Below, piece after piece: positions 54,898 to 64,000 of a stretch of 64,000 bases of DNA. How positions within the stretch are numbered: position 1 is the stretch's first letter; the number at the start of each line of letters is the position of its first letter. Source of the stretch: an unicellular cyanobacterium SU3 (GTDB taxonomy: Bacteria; Cyanobacteriota; Cyanobacteriia; Cyanobacteriales; Microcystaceae); the NCBI GenBank assembly GCA_002172675.1, contig NETF01000110.1, forward strand, positions 101,758 through 165,757. The letters run 5' to 3'. The position numbers and the translations under genes were made by a program. The notes under the pieces are model-generated. The model saw nothing but the letters and a program-made list of their open reading frames with translations, ran no database searches and had not been told where the DNA came from.

Positions 54898-56814
54898 TTA
54901 GCTTTCTTTTTCTGCTAATTCTAACCATCTTTCTGTAGCTCTGTCAATTTCTTCGACTAACTGGGATAATTGTTCGGTTAGGGTTTGCATTTCACCATAA
55001 TCTGTGGGGGGATTACTGTATAAATTAGCTTCTAATTTTTCTTTTTCTTCCTCTAGTAAAGGGATTTTTTCTTCTAGGTCTTTATATTCGTATTTTTCTT
55101 TAAATGTAAGTTTATTCGACTGTTTAGATTGACTGCTTTTAGTCGATTTAGTTGGTTTACTCTCTTTTTCAATAGCTTGATTTTGTAACTCTTTTTCTTT
55201 CTCTTCGGATGCTTTTTTATAGTCTAGATAAACAGAGTAATTACCAGGATACTGTTTAATATTTCCTCCTTCTTCTAGAGCAAAAATCGTGTCGACAGTT
55301 CGATCTAAAAAGTAGCGATCATGAGAAACAACAATTACACAACCATTAAATTCTTCTAAATATTCTTCTAAAACCGCTAAGGTTTGTACATCTAAATCAT
55401 TGGTGGGTTCGTCTAATATTAAAACATTGGGCGCACTCATTAATACTTGTAATAAGAATAATCTTCGTTTTTCCCCTCCCGATAGTTTATGAATGGGGGC
55501 ATATTGTTGATTGGGAGGAAACAAAAATCTTTCTAACATTTGGGACGCAGTAATAACACTGCCATCGGCAGTTTTTACTAATTCTGCGACATCTTTTAAA
55601 TAATCAATCACTCGCTGATTTTCATTAATTAATAAGTCTTCTGAATGTTGATCAAAATAACCAAAATGAATGGTAGAACCGATGTCTACTTTTCCTGAAT
55701 CGGGTGTAATTCTTCCTGTAATAATATTCATTAAAGTAGATTTACCAGCACCATTTTTTCCAATAATTCCGACTCTATCTTGAGGACTAAAAATATAAGT
55801 AAAATCTTTAATTATAACCCGATCATCATAGGCTTTATTAATATTTTCTAATTCAATAACTTTCTTACCAATACGACGACTAGCGGTACTAATTTCTACC
55901 TTTTCTTGAGCTTGTTTAAACTCTTTATTTTGCATTTCCCCAATGCGATCAATACGGGCTTTTTGCTTGGTACTTCTAGCTTTGGGACCCCGTTTTAACC
56001 ATTCTAATTCTCGCCTTAATACCCCTGCGTGTTTCTTTTGACTGCTAATTTCGGAGGCTTCTGCTTCTGCTTTTTTCTCTAAGAAGTAGGAATAATTTCC
56101 TGCATAACCATAGACATCACCCTGATCAATTTCAATGATACGATTGGTAACTTTATCTAAAAAGTAACGATCATGGGTAATTAATAATAATGCTCCAGAA
56201 TAACGGTTTAAATAACTTTGTAACCATTCTACTGACATCGCATCTAAATGGTTCGTCGGTTCGTCCATTAGTAAGGCATCCGGTTCTGATAATAAGCCAG
56301 ATGCTAAGGCAATTCTCTTTCGATAGCCTCCCGATAAATCTCCAATTTTGGTATCAAAATTTTCAATTCCCAGTTGACTCAAAACAATCTTCGCATTGGT
56401 TTCTAATGCCCAAGCATCTAGGGTTTCAATTTGTTGAGTGACGGTGGATAAACGGGACATTAAACTATCAGTTTCTTGAGGATTATGGGCTAATTTATGA
56501 GAGATTTCTTCATACTCTCTAATCAGTGCCATTTGTTCTCCACAGTCAGCAAAGACCTGTTCTAAAACCGTTAGATTTTCATCTAAACTGGGTTGTTGGG
56601 GTAAATAAACAATTTTTGACCCTGAATTAACCCATAAGTCTCCCCCATCAATGGGTTCTAATCCTGCTATAATTTTCAGTAAGGTAGATTTCCCCGACCC
56701 ATTGGTACCGATTAAACCGACTTTATCCCCTTCATCTAAACTAAAAGTTGCCTCTTTTAAAATCTCTTTGATTCCAAAATCTTTTTCAACTGATTGTAAG
56801 CTTAAAATGGCCAT
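54898..56814 (-). CDS. uup: ABC-F family ATPase (Uup-like)
   Basis: 638 residues, two ABC domains and no membrane part. Walker A: GTNGSGKST (about 38) and GKNGAGKST (about 354). Signatures: LSGGYRKRIALA and LSGGEKRRLFLL. Walker B: ALLMDEPTNHLD and VLILDEPTNDLD. The linker between domains has the Arg/Lys-rich segment KRGPKARSTKQKARIDRI, and the C-terminus is a coiled coil (EEKIPLLEEEKEKLEANL), as in Uup, which binds DNA/ribosomes and affects transposon excision. Acts on the ribosome as other ABC-F proteins. The start ATG follows the stop of the upstream gene without a gap. Confidence 0.88.
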   Translation of the reverse strand: MAILSLQSVEKDFGIKEILKEATFSLDEGDKVGLIGTNGSGKSTLLKIIAGLEPIDGGDLWVNSGSKIVYLPQQPSLDENLTVLEQVFADCGEQMALIREYEEISHKLAHNPQETDSLMSRLSTVTQQIETLDAWALETNAKIVLSQLGIENFDTKIGDLSGGYRKRIALASGLLSEPDALLMDEPTNHLDAMSVEWLQSYLNRYSGALLLITHDRYFLDKVTNRIIEIDQGDVYGYAGNYSYFLEKKAEAEASEISSQKKHAGVLRRELEWLKRGPKARSTKQKARIDRIGEMQNKEFKQAQEKVEISTASRRIGKKVIELENINKAYDDRVIIKDFTYIFSPQDRVGIIGKNGAGKSTLMNIITGRITPDSGKVDIGSTIHFGYFDQHSEDLLINENQRVIDYLKDVAELVKTADGSVITASQMLERFLFPPNQQYAPIHKLSGGEKRRLFLLQVLMSAPNVLILDEPTNDLDVQTLAVLEEYLEEFNGCVIVVSHDRYFLDRTVDTIFALEEGGNIKQYPGNYSVYLDYKKASEEKEKELQNQAIEKESKPTKSTKSSQSKQSNKLTFKEKYEYKDLEEKIPLLEEEKEKLEANLYSNPPTDYGEMQTLTEQLSQLVEEIDRATERWLELAEKES

Positions 56815-57153
56815 CTATTCCTTTCCTTCTTGTCCTATTTTTAATTCTAGCAAACCGACTGTTCCCACAAAAAAAGTATAGATACTATATTTTAAGGGAT
56901 TCTTTTGTTGTAATCTAGCATAGTAAGCTGCAATAATTCCTTCTATACCATGACTAATAAGGGCAATTCTTCCTATCCAATATATCCAGTTGAAATTATG
57001 CAGCAGGTGAAAATCATTAAAGTTTCCATAAATATTAACTAACTCCAAAATAATAGCACCACTAATTAACCCAGTAGAAACTATTTTAATTAAGGTTTTG
57101 ATTATTTGAAACAAAGAATGATTAATAATATTTATTTCTGTTTTTAAGTTCAT
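56815..57153 (-). CDS. membrane protein, 112 aa
   Basis: Three predicted hydrophobic segments (about 20-38, 50-72 and 90-106) and a short charged tail KIGQEGKE. I do not recognise the family, although the layout HNFNWIYWIGRIALISHGIEG recalls small cyanobacterial membrane proteins. Its stop TAG directly abuts the ATG of the ABC-F gene, so the two are probably translated from one mRNA. Confidence 0.62.
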   Translation of the reverse strand: MNLKTEINIINHSLFQIIKTLIKIVSTGLISGAIILELVNIYGNFNDFHLLHNFNWIYWIGRIALISHGIEGIIAAYYARLQQKNPLKYSIYTFFVGTVGLLELKIGQEGKE

Positions 57154-57277
57154 TAATCTTATAGGTTATAAAACCATCTATTATTTTAGATCATCTTAGG
57201 CATTAATCAATTATAATTTAGGATTAAATAACTTGATGTTAATCCTTATTTTGAGGAAAAATACCTTAAACAGTTAT

Positions 57278-58123
57278 ATGATAACTAACTTAAATAAAAT
57301 GATCCATTATTTCTTTCAGAAAACCATACAGACGATGATAGGAAAAGAAACAATGAAATGGTATAAAACCATTAATTGGGAGGAAGTTACTCGTCCTTAT
57401 CAATCTAATAAGATAATTTACCCTTCCTATTATACATCAGTTAACTATCATGGTATCGAAAACGGTTATCTCAACCCCATTGCTGCTATGACTTACGATA
57501 TTATAACGCCCTTAGCTACTTTACCGAGTGAACAATGGTTGCGTCAGAATTTGTTAAAAAAAATCACTATAAAACCTAAAAAAATTCTAGACTTGGGTTG
57601 TGGAAGCGGAACAAACACGATAAACTTAAAAGTCACATTTCCAGAAGCAGAGGTAATCGGTTTAGATTTATCTCCCTATATGTTAGCAATAGCAGATAAA
57701 AAATCTCGTACTCATCAACAAGAAATTATCTGGAAACAAGGACTCGCTGAATCAACAAAAATGTCATCTTATTCCTATGATTTGATTACTATTTCTTTGC
57801 TATTTCATGAAGTTCCTAATGCAATTTCTCAAGCCATTCTTAAAGAAAGTTTGCGGTTACTCAAGCCAAATGGACAGTTAATTATTTTAGATGCTAATCA
57901 ACACAGACTAAGACATCTCAAATGGTTAACAAAATTATTCAGAGAACCTTATTCTTTTACTTATGCTCAAGGTAATATTAGAGAATGGTTAGAAAACATT
58001 GGTTTTCAAGGCATTAAAGCGAAACCTGTAGGAGGAATTTATCAAATTACCTCTGCTTATAAACTTGAAGAAAAAAGTAAAAATTATCTTAAAAATAAAA
58101 ATTATATAGATCCCAAAACCTAA
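57278..58123 (+). CDS. class I SAM-dependent methyltransferase
   Basis: About 281 residues from ATG 57278 (MITNLNKMIHYFF); the frame opens at 57233 and further ATGs at 57299 and 57335 are possible, so the start is uncertain. The SAM-binding motif I LDLGCGSGTNT is near residue 125. Motif II ends GLDLSPYML, SYDLITISLLFHEVP is motif III/IV, and LKPNGQLIILD the post-motif. Methyl acceptor unknown. The N-terminal 75 residues are an accessory region. It lies 64 bases upstream of glyS. Confidence 0.82.
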   Translation: MITNLNKMIHYFFQKTIQTMIGKETMKWYKTINWEEVTRPYQSNKIIYPSYYTSVNYHGIENGYLNPIAAMTYDIITPLATLPSEQWLRQNLLKKITIKPKKILDLGCGSGTNTINLKVTFPEAEVIGLDLSPYMLAIADKKSRTHQQEIIWKQGLAESTKMSSYSYDLITISLLFHEVPNAISQAILKESLRLLKPNGQLIILDANQHRLRHLKWLTKLFREPYSFTYAQGNIREWLENIGFQGIKAKPVGGIYQITSAYKLEEKSKNYLKNKNYIDPKT

Positions 58124-58187
58124 TAATGATATAATGAAAAAATATACTTCTCCATAACCTATTTTAACTTATCAAACTGAAGTCAAT

Positions 58188-60323
58188 ATGTTCTTTTTAT
58201 TGGAAGTCGGTACAGAAGAATTACCCGCAGATTTTATAGATGAAGCGATCGCTCAATGGAAACAAATCATTCCTAATAGTTTAGAAGAAAACTTTTTAAC
58301 GCCTGATAACTTTAAAGTTTACGGCACACCCAGACGATTAGCTGTTGTAATTTCTGGACTTCTAGAACAACAAAAAGATCGAGATGAAGTGATTAAAGGT
58401 CCACCAGCAAAAGCAGCCTTTAAAGACGGAAAACCCACCAAAGCAGCAGAAGGATTCGCCCGTAAACAGGAAGTTGAGCTTAAAGATTTAGAGATTCGTC
58501 CTACTGATAAAGGGGACTTTGTTTTTATTGAAAAAAAAATAAAAGGAAGACAGACGAAAGAAATTTTACAAGAATTAATTCCCTATTGGATTAATAGTTT
58601 AGAAGGCAGACGCTTTATGCGTTGGGGTAATGGAGAATTAAGATTTTCCCGTCCCATTCGTTGGTTAGTCGTATTGTGTGATGAGCAAATATTACCCATT
58701 GAAATTACTAATGGAGATAGTACCATTACCAGCGATCGCCTATCAAGGGGACATCGAATTTTACATCCAGATACGGTTAGTATTGCTAAAGCATCAGACT
58801 ATGTAGAAACCTTGCGATCTGCCTATGTAGAAGTTGATCCGAAACAGCGTCAAGAAACTATTGAAAAAGACATCGAAACTATTGCCCAACAATTAACAGG
58901 ACAAGCGGATCTTCCCCGCGACTTATTAACAGAAGTCATTAACTTAATTGAATATCCTACCGCCGTTGCAGGAAAATTTGATCCAGAATTTTTAAAGCTT
59001 CCTACTGAAGTCATAACGACAGTAATGGTCAAACATCAGCGATATTTTGCTGTCAAAAAAAGTGATAATGAACTGTTACCCAATTTCATTACCATTGCTA
59101 ACGGAGATCCCAACAAAAAAGACATTATTGCTCAAGGAAATGAAAGAGTCATTAGAGCAAGATTAGCCGATGCCCAATTCTTTTATACAGCCGATTGTGA
59201 CGAACCCTTAGACAGTTACTTACCTGAACTAGAAAACGTCACTTTCCAAAAAGAATTAGGAACCATGCGCGACAAAGTTGATCGGATCATGGACATGGCT
59301 CAACAAATTGCAGAACAGTTAGAAGTTAACGAAAAAGAACAAGAAGAAATTGAAAGTACAGCCCTATTATGTAAAGCTGATTTAGTGACGCAAATGGTCT
59401 ATGAATTCCCCGAATTACAAGGAGTCATGGGACAAAAATATGCTCTTGTTAGTGGAGAATCAGAACAAGTTGCTCAAGGTATTTTTGAGCATTATTTACC
59501 CCGTGGGGCTAATGATATTATGCCCAAAACTTTAACCGGTCAAGTGGTCGGAATTGCCGATCGCTTAGACACTTTAATTAGTATATTCGGCTTAGGAATG
59601 ATCCCTACTGGTTCCGGTGATCCTTTTGCTTTACGAAGGGCTGCTAATGCCATTATTAGTGTCACTTGGGAAGCTAAATTATCCATTAACCTATCTCAAT
59701 TATTAATACAAGGGTGTAAAGCATTTATGGCGGATCATGCAGATAAAGAATCCCCCTTAGAAGCATTACAAACCTTCTTTATTCAACGGCTACAAACCCT
59801 ATTACAAGATGAGTTAAACATCGACTATGATTTAGTTAATGCGGTATTAGGTGAAGCGGATGTCGAATACACAGACAAAGCATTACAAAACCTTTTAGAT
59901 GTCAAAGATAGGGCAGAATTTTTACAAGAAATCCGTAATAATGAAATATTAGATAAAATCTATGAAACGGTTAACCGTTCAACCCGTTTAGCAACGAAAG
60001 GAGACTTAAATTATACAGAATTAGATCCTAGTAAAGTGGTGCAAACTGAGTTATTTGAAAAGTCTTCCGAACAGGAATTTTACGATGGTTTAATGGCTTT
60101 ATTGTCTAAGACAACTCAAGCACAATCTCAGAGAAACTACCAGTTATTAACAGAAGGATTACTGGATATTGTTCCCAAAGTTAGTGAATTTTTTGATGGA
60201 GAAAATAGTGTATTAGTAATGGATGAAAATCCACAAGTTAGAGAAAATCGTTTAAATTTGTTAGGAGTTCTCCGTAATCATGGACGAGTTCTAGCAGATT
60301 TTGGTGCTATTGTTAAAAGTTAA
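58188..60323 (+). CDS. glyS: glycyl-tRNA synthetase beta subunit
   Basis: 711 residues. With the alpha subunit GlyQ (not in the window) forms the alpha2beta2 bacterial Gly[20 protein letters not shown] is the family N-terminus. [20 protein letters not shown] binds t[13 protein letters not shown] and [10 protein letters not shown] follow, and VMVKHQRYF with the HD-type [14 protein letters not shown] segment is conserved. The C-terminal anticodon-binding part ends [20 protein letters not shown]. The alpha and beta genes are unlinked in cyanobacteria, so the lone glyS is normal. Confidence 0.95.
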   Translation: MFFLLEVGTEELPADFIDEAIAQWKQIIPNSLEENFLTPDNFKVYGTPRRLAVVISGLLEQQKDRDEVIKGPPAKAAFKDGKPTKAAEGFARKQEVELKDLEIRPTDKGDFVFIEKKIKGRQTKEILQELIPYWINSLEGRRFMRWGNGELRFSRPIRWLVVLCDEQILPIEITNGDSTITSDRLSRGHRILHPDTVSIAKASDYVETLRSAYVEVDPKQRQETIEKDIETIAQQLTGQADLPRDLLTEVINLIEYPTAVAGKFDPEFLKLPTEVITTVMVKHQRYFAVKKSDNELLPNFITIANGDPNKKDIIAQGNERVIRARLADAQFFYTADCDEPLDSYLPELENVTFQKELGTMRDKVDRIMDMAQQIAEQLEVNEKEQEEIESTALLCKADLVTQMVYEFPELQGVMGQKYALVSGESEQVAQGIFEHYLPRGANDIMPKTLTGQVVGIADRLDTLISIFGLGMIPTGSGDPFALRRAANAIISVTWEAKLSINLSQLLIQGCKAFMADHADKESPLEALQTFFIQRLQTLLQDELNIDYDLVNAVLGEADVEYTDKALQNLLDVKDRAEFLQEIRNNEILDKIYETVNRSTRLATKGDLNYTELDPSKVVQTELFEKSSEQEFYDGLMALLSKTTQAQSQRNYQLLTEGLLDIVPKVSEFFDGENSVLVMDENPQVRENRLNLLGVLRNHGRVLADFGAIVKS

Positions 60324-60682
60324 TCTAAACCCGGACTTTGCTGTAGAAATAAGCAGGTTTTTAAAAGTATTTCCACAGATAAATCTCTAAGCAAAATTAA
60401 TTACACATTGCAATAACCTCGTTGCCTTTTGCCTGTCCTAATAGGAAATTAATTTTGTATCCTCACTTACTTTATTATTAAATAATTAAGAAAAAAAGTC
60501 CTAATCCTATCTTGACTCACAATTAAGGATTAAGACTTTCTGTTCCCTAACCTTAATTCACTCATTTGAGTAGTGAATCTGTGAATAATCAACATAACGA
60601 ACTAAGAGCTAACTTGTCTGTATGTAACCGTACATAATTGCTGAAACAATTCTGTATTATTAAGCTAGATTAAGAGAGGAAT
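60324..60682. other. 359-bp gap after glyS
   Basis: No gene seen. AGTCCTAATCCT at 60497-60508 and AGGATTAAGACT at 60536-60547 are an 11/12 inverted repeat with a 27-base spacer, a weak hairpin between the convergent glyS and the RnfD-like gene. Confidence 0.45.
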
Positions 60683-61339
60683 TTAAGGTCTTGTGAGTTC
60701 TAAATTGTTGGGAGAAATTTTCCAATTAAATTGAGGTGAATAGCAATAATAATCAAGGATAATTGTCAGAGGAGATAAGAAAAATAAAGCCCAAAAAATA
60801 GCCGTTGGTAGATAGAGAGAGTATTGAATCATAAAAGTTAAAAATGCAATAGAGATCGCCCAAATCATGCGACTAAAATAATGATTAGGAATAGAACGAG
60901 GATCGGTTAACATAAACAGAGCAAATAATAACAAACTCCCTGTCATTAAATGATGACTTAAAACATCCCAACTCCAACCTAACCAAACATTTCGTATGGT
61001 TTCTAAGAGGGTATAAGATCCCAAGAAAATGGCCGAAGTATCCCAACGACCAACCCGTTTTAAAATCATAGCACCAGCCCCCAGAAATAGTAGCAAAAAC
61101 CAAAGATCATTACCCCATTGTCCTGGGGATACCCAAGCATCTTGAGTCAAGGTTAACGCTGCAATAATGCCAAAATTAGCAGGATTAAAAAAATGTTTGT
61201 TATTGACACGGAAAAGAAACTTACTGGCAATGGCCAAACTTCCTGCTATCATTATAGTAGTAGAGTGATTAGCTCGTAATAATAAACATAAACCCAAAGC
61301 GATGGAGAAAAGATTAAATATAAAGAAGTTGGGGATATT
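60683..61339 (-). pseudogene. RnfD-like membrane protein, 5' end cut by IS remnant
   Basis: The readable part has six or so transmembrane helices and NKHFFNPANFGIIAAL, with LLLFALFMLTDPRSIPNHYF, as in RnfD/NqrB-like proteins found in cyanobacteria. There they run to about 300 residues. The minus-strand frame continues to 61378, but its first about 15 residues are antisense of a transposase fragment at 61340-61552 and its first codon is TTG. So the original start was lost when an insertion sequence landed there. RnfD-like proteins hold FMN covalently at a Thr; the partner genes of an Rnf complex are not here. Confidence 0.75.
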
Positions 61340-61552
61340 TATAGAGTAAGAAGTTGGGTAGAATATGGATTTAAACAATCTAAAAGTGAACTAGGATGGG
61401 CAGATTTCCGAGTGACTCACTATGCTCAAATTCAGAAATGGTGGGAATTAGTTATGTCAGCTTACTTGATGATTTGTTTGCTGAGTGAATCTTTCAATTC
61501 CACACTGAATCCGATTCCAAAAACTTTTGAAAATCATGATAAATGCCTATAG
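61340..61552 (+). mobile_element. IS701-family transposase 3' remnant
   Basis: 70 codons that read YRVRSWVEYGFKQSKSELGW, ADFRVTHYAQIQKWWELVMS and on to TAG 61550-61552. The W[VI]E..[FY]KQ.K.ELGWADF block is the C-terminal end of IS701-type transposases. The frame is open upstream to about 61300 but has no homologous start, and the rest of the element is absent. No clear terminal inverted repeats or target duplication were found. Confidence 0.8.
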
Positions 61553-61616
61553 AGTGATGCCCCTTATTGTATCGACTTGAGGCATAAATAAATAAAAAGT
61601 AAATCCTCAAAATATA

Positions 61617-61652
61617 ATGCTCCTCAAACTTCAATGACAGTTAGAGGAGCAT
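61617..61652. terminator. stem-loop downstream of the branching enzyme gene
   Basis: ATGCTCCTC at 61617-61625 and GAGGAGCAT at 61644-61652 form a perfect 9-bp stem with an 18-base loop, 40 bases after the glgB stop. On the minus strand it is followed by TATATTTTGAGG, a weak T-rich tail. Probable terminator of glgB. Confidence 0.6.
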
Positions 61653-61691
61653 AAATATATCACTCTCAACTTCTGAGTCGGAACTCATAGT

Positions 61692-63647
61692 TTATCGTTT
61701 TAATTTATAGATTACAGCGCCTAAAGGAGGAACGGTGATTTCGAGAGCATAAGGCCAAGGTGCATTATTCCATTGACGGGCTTGAATGACACTAGGATTA
61801 GAAACACCACTACCCCAGTAAACTTGAGCGTCAGAGTTAATTAATTCCACATATTCTCCCGGTTGATGTAAGCCAACCCAGTAATATTCATAGACATAGG
61901 GTTTAAAGTTGCACACAGCGACAATGGTATCCCCAGAGGCAGGATCACGGCGAATAAAAGAGATCAAGCCCCGTGGTGCATCATTAGCCTCGATCCACTC
62001 GAACCCTTCACGATTAAAGTCTTCCATGTATAAAGCGGGTTCACGAACATACATTTTATTAAGATCCTGAACCAATCGTTTCAAACCTTTGTGGGGTTCG
62101 TATTGTAGGAGATACCAGTCAATATCAAGGAATTCTCGCCATTCAGAAGTCTGACCAAACTCCATCCCCATAAATAGAGTTTTCTTCCCAGGATGAGCGA
62201 ACATATAAGTTAATAAGGTACGAACATTGGCCATTTTTTGCCATTCATCCCCAGGCATTTTATTCACTAAATGGCCTTTGAGGTGAACCACTTCATCATG
62301 GGAAAGGGCTAACATGAACTTTTCATCGAAAGCGTACCAAATACTAAAGGTAAGCTTATTATGACAGTTAGAACGATGGTTAGGATGCTCTTTTAAATAT
62401 TTGAGGGTATCATTCATCCAACCCATGTTCCACTTAAACGTAAACCCAAGTCCGCCCTCACTGGTGGGTTTAGAGACATTACCCCAAGCGGTAGAGTCTT
62501 CAGCAATGGTTACGACTCCAGGATAATTATGGGAAATAGTATTATTCAAATGTTGTAAAAAACTGATGGCTTCTAAATGACCGTTATCCCCGTACTTATT
62601 GGGAACCCAGTTACCTTCTCGACCTTTATCTAATTCGATCATATAAGCCACAGCATCGACCCGAATGCCATCAATATGATACTTATCAAACCAAAACATG
62701 GCACTAGCAATGAGGAAGTTCCTTACTTCATTGCGTCCGTAGTCAAAAACTAAGGTTCCCCAAGTTGCAATTTCTCCTTTACGAGGATCAGCGTATTCAT
62801 ACAAAGGTCCACCGTCAAAATAAGCTAAGCCATGTTGATCTTTAGGAAAATGGCCAGGAACCCAGTCCAAAATTACCCCAATACCGGCTTGGTGACATTT
62901 ATCGACAAAGTACATAAAATCTTGAGGGGGACCGTAGCGAGAAGTGGGTGCATAAAAACCAACCACTTGATAACCCCAAGATCCGTCAAAAGGATATTCT
63001 GTCACAGGGAGTAACTCGATATGAGTGTAACCCATGTCTTTAACATAGGGGATTAATTTTTCTGCCAGTTCTCGATAGTTGAGGTAACGGGCCCCCGGTT
63101 TTTGTTCGACCGGAAGATTCGGTCCCTCTTTAGGGGGGTTATTAACACTGTCGTGTAACCACGATCCTAAATGGACTTCATAGACAGACATGGGTTGCTT
63201 TTCGGGGTTAGTGCGTTCCCGTTTGTCCATCCACTGTTGATCGTTCCAAGTATAGGTAGAAAGATCGGCTACAATAGAGGCTGTAGCAGGACGGAGTTCC
63301 TGTTGATAACCGTAAGGATCGGTTTTATAGACACAGTGATGATGATGATTTTTAACGGAATATTTATAGAGATCGCCGACTTTTATCCCAGGAATGAATA
63401 ATTCCCAGATTCCTACTTCGGTTCTCTCCATCTTGTTCGCTTCAGGGTTCCAGTTGTTGAAATCTCCCACTACAGCGACTTCATAAGCATTTGGGGCCCA
63501 AGTGGCAAAGTAGACCCCTGACACCCCATCGATCTCAACCAAATGAGCCCCCATCTTCTCATAGATGCGATGGTGATCTCCTTGGCCAAATAAATAATAG
63601 TCAAATTCTCCCAGAAGGCGGTTCTTAGCAGTTGCGTTGTCGTTCAT
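61692..63647 (-). CDS. glgB: 1,4-alpha-glucan branching enzyme
   Basis: Adds alpha-1,6 branches in glycogen. 651 residues, shorter than the roughly 770 of the common cyanobacterial GlgB. It begins directly with the CBM48 domain (GVYFATWAPNAYEVAVVGDF) and has no N1 extension. The GH13 barrel holds the nucleophile Asp in DGIRVDAVAYM, the acid Glu in VVTIAEDST and the third Asp in LALSHDEVVH, all intact. The C-terminal beta domain ends EITVPPLGAVIYKLKR. Several cyanobacteria carry more than one branching enzyme, and this may be one of the shorter paralogues; that is inference. Confidence 0.95.
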   Translation of the reverse strand: MNDNATAKNRLLGEFDYYLFGQGDHHRIYEKMGAHLVEIDGVSGVYFATWAPNAYEVAVVGDFNNWNPEANKMERTEVGIWELFIPGIKVGDLYKYSVKNHHHHCVYKTDPYGYQQELRPATASIVADLSTYTWNDQQWMDKRERTNPEKQPMSVYEVHLGSWLHDSVNNPPKEGPNLPVEQKPGARYLNYRELAEKLIPYVKDMGYTHIELLPVTEYPFDGSWGYQVVGFYAPTSRYGPPQDFMYFVDKCHQAGIGVILDWVPGHFPKDQHGLAYFDGGPLYEYADPRKGEIATWGTLVFDYGRNEVRNFLIASAMFWFDKYHIDGIRVDAVAYMIELDKGREGNWVPNKYGDNGHLEAISFLQHLNNTISHNYPGVVTIAEDSTAWGNVSKPTSEGGLGFTFKWNMGWMNDTLKYLKEHPNHRSNCHNKLTFSIWYAFDEKFMLALSHDEVVHLKGHLVNKMPGDEWQKMANVRTLLTYMFAHPGKKTLFMGMEFGQTSEWREFLDIDWYLLQYEPHKGLKRLVQDLNKMYVREPALYMEDFNREGFEWIEANDAPRGLISFIRRDPASGDTIVAVCNFKPYVYEYYWVGLHQPGEYVELINSDAQVYWGSGVSNPSVIQARQWNNAPWPYALEITVPPLGAVIYKLKR

Positions 63648-64000
63648 CGGCTAGTTGGTGACAGTATTATTTTTATTTTATATTTAACCATTGTTTCCAT
63701 ACTTGTCACGTTTTGCCAACTGGGTAAGTTGAGTTCAGGGTTCAGCGTTGGGTTTGCAAAAAAATGCGATCGCCTTTTACCTATCGAAAAAGGCGATCGC
63801 ACACAAAATTGTTCTTAATCGCCCCTTCGGGGCAAAGAGTCAGGAGTCAGGAGAAAAATTGTTTCATTATTAACCCTCTTTCATCACTCTAGGCAGAAGA
63901 ATAACAAAAGTCATCCCAAAGATAGACTAAGTAATGTAGATAGTCAACATCATTTATTTTAGCAATAAGCCTTGGAAAGCCTAAAGAAAGTTGAGGAATT
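63648..64000. other. 353-bp terminal gap with HIP1 hairpin and repeats
   Basis: No gene seen. It holds a long palindrome with HIP1 sites at 63765-63801, a small CG hairpin GCCCCTTCGGGGC at 63821-63833, and a GGAGTCA tandem repeat at 63837-63853. The promoter of glgB must lie at its left end. Confidence 0.5.
63765..63801. repeat. 14-bp inverted repeat with a HIP1 octamer in each arm
   Basis: TGCGATCGCCTTTT at 63765-63778 and AAAAGGCGATCGCA at 63788-63801 are exact complements with a 9-base loop. Each arm contains GCGATCGC. It can form a strong hairpin with a U-rich/A-rich stem base. Confidence 0.8.

Overview
The window reads as chromosomal DNA of a unicellular cyanobacterium. It is AT-rich, carries dozens of GCGATCGC (HIP1) octamers, and holds typical cyanobacterial genes: acyl-ACP reductase, a PucC/LhaA-type chlorophyll-binding MFS protein, L,L-diaminopimelate aminotransferase, a fatty acyl-AMP ligase, PEP-CTERM proteins, Uma2 and DUF2232. 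The low GC, the alternative Na+-type ATPase and an acyl-ACP reductase with no aldehyde-deformylating oxygenase beside it fit the Cyanothece/Crocosphaera group best. That placement is inference.

Layout. 1-4.2 kb: the 3' part of a PAS histidine kinase, small hypothetical genes including an overlapping three-gene set, pyrE and a short SLH-domain protein. 4.6-12.9 kb: an alternative F-type ATPase (N-ATPase), order atpD-C-Q/I-R-B-E-F, then a ParD/ParE toxin-antitoxin pair, then atpA. The gamma gene atpG lies about 0.9 kb further on, on the opposite strand. The parE toxin is broken by one in-frame TGA. 13-20 kb: a DUF4198 PEP-CTERM protein, an acidic protein with 19-residue GxRPI repeats, tRNA-CAU, the acyl-AMP ligase and membrane proteins. 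20-30 kb: a Crp-type regulator, a PucC-type transporter, a uracil-DNA-glycosylase-like protein, tRNA-Arg(UCU), Uma2, a 5'-truncated remnant of a cyanobacterial C-terminal module, a J-domain protein with three 27-residue tandem repeats, and acyl-ACP reductase. 30-45 kb: a flippase-like membrane protein, two converging PEP-CTERM proteins, uvrC, an ABC exporter, a BON protein, a Wzc-like protein whose Walker A lysine is a cysteine, a histidine kinase and PhoX. 45-64 kb: msrA, aqpZ, mnmE, two tandem copies of an overlapping small gene pair (the second copy has a nonsense codon in each gene), a class V aminotransferase, dapL, an ABC-F ATPase, glyS, an RnfD-like gene cut by an IS701-type transposase remnant, and a glycogen branching enzyme.

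Coherent groups are few. The ATPase genes form one machine, probably Na+-coupled because the c subunit carries the E / EST ligand set. PEP-CTERM proteins occur three times without an exosortase in view. Otherwise the window is a patchwork of single housekeeping genes between repeats and decaying small modules. No CRISPR array, prophage or rRNA operon was seen. The strongest leads are the broken toxin inside the ATPase operon, the inverted atpG, the tandem two-gene modules, the GxRPI repeat protein and the degenerate Wzc kinase.
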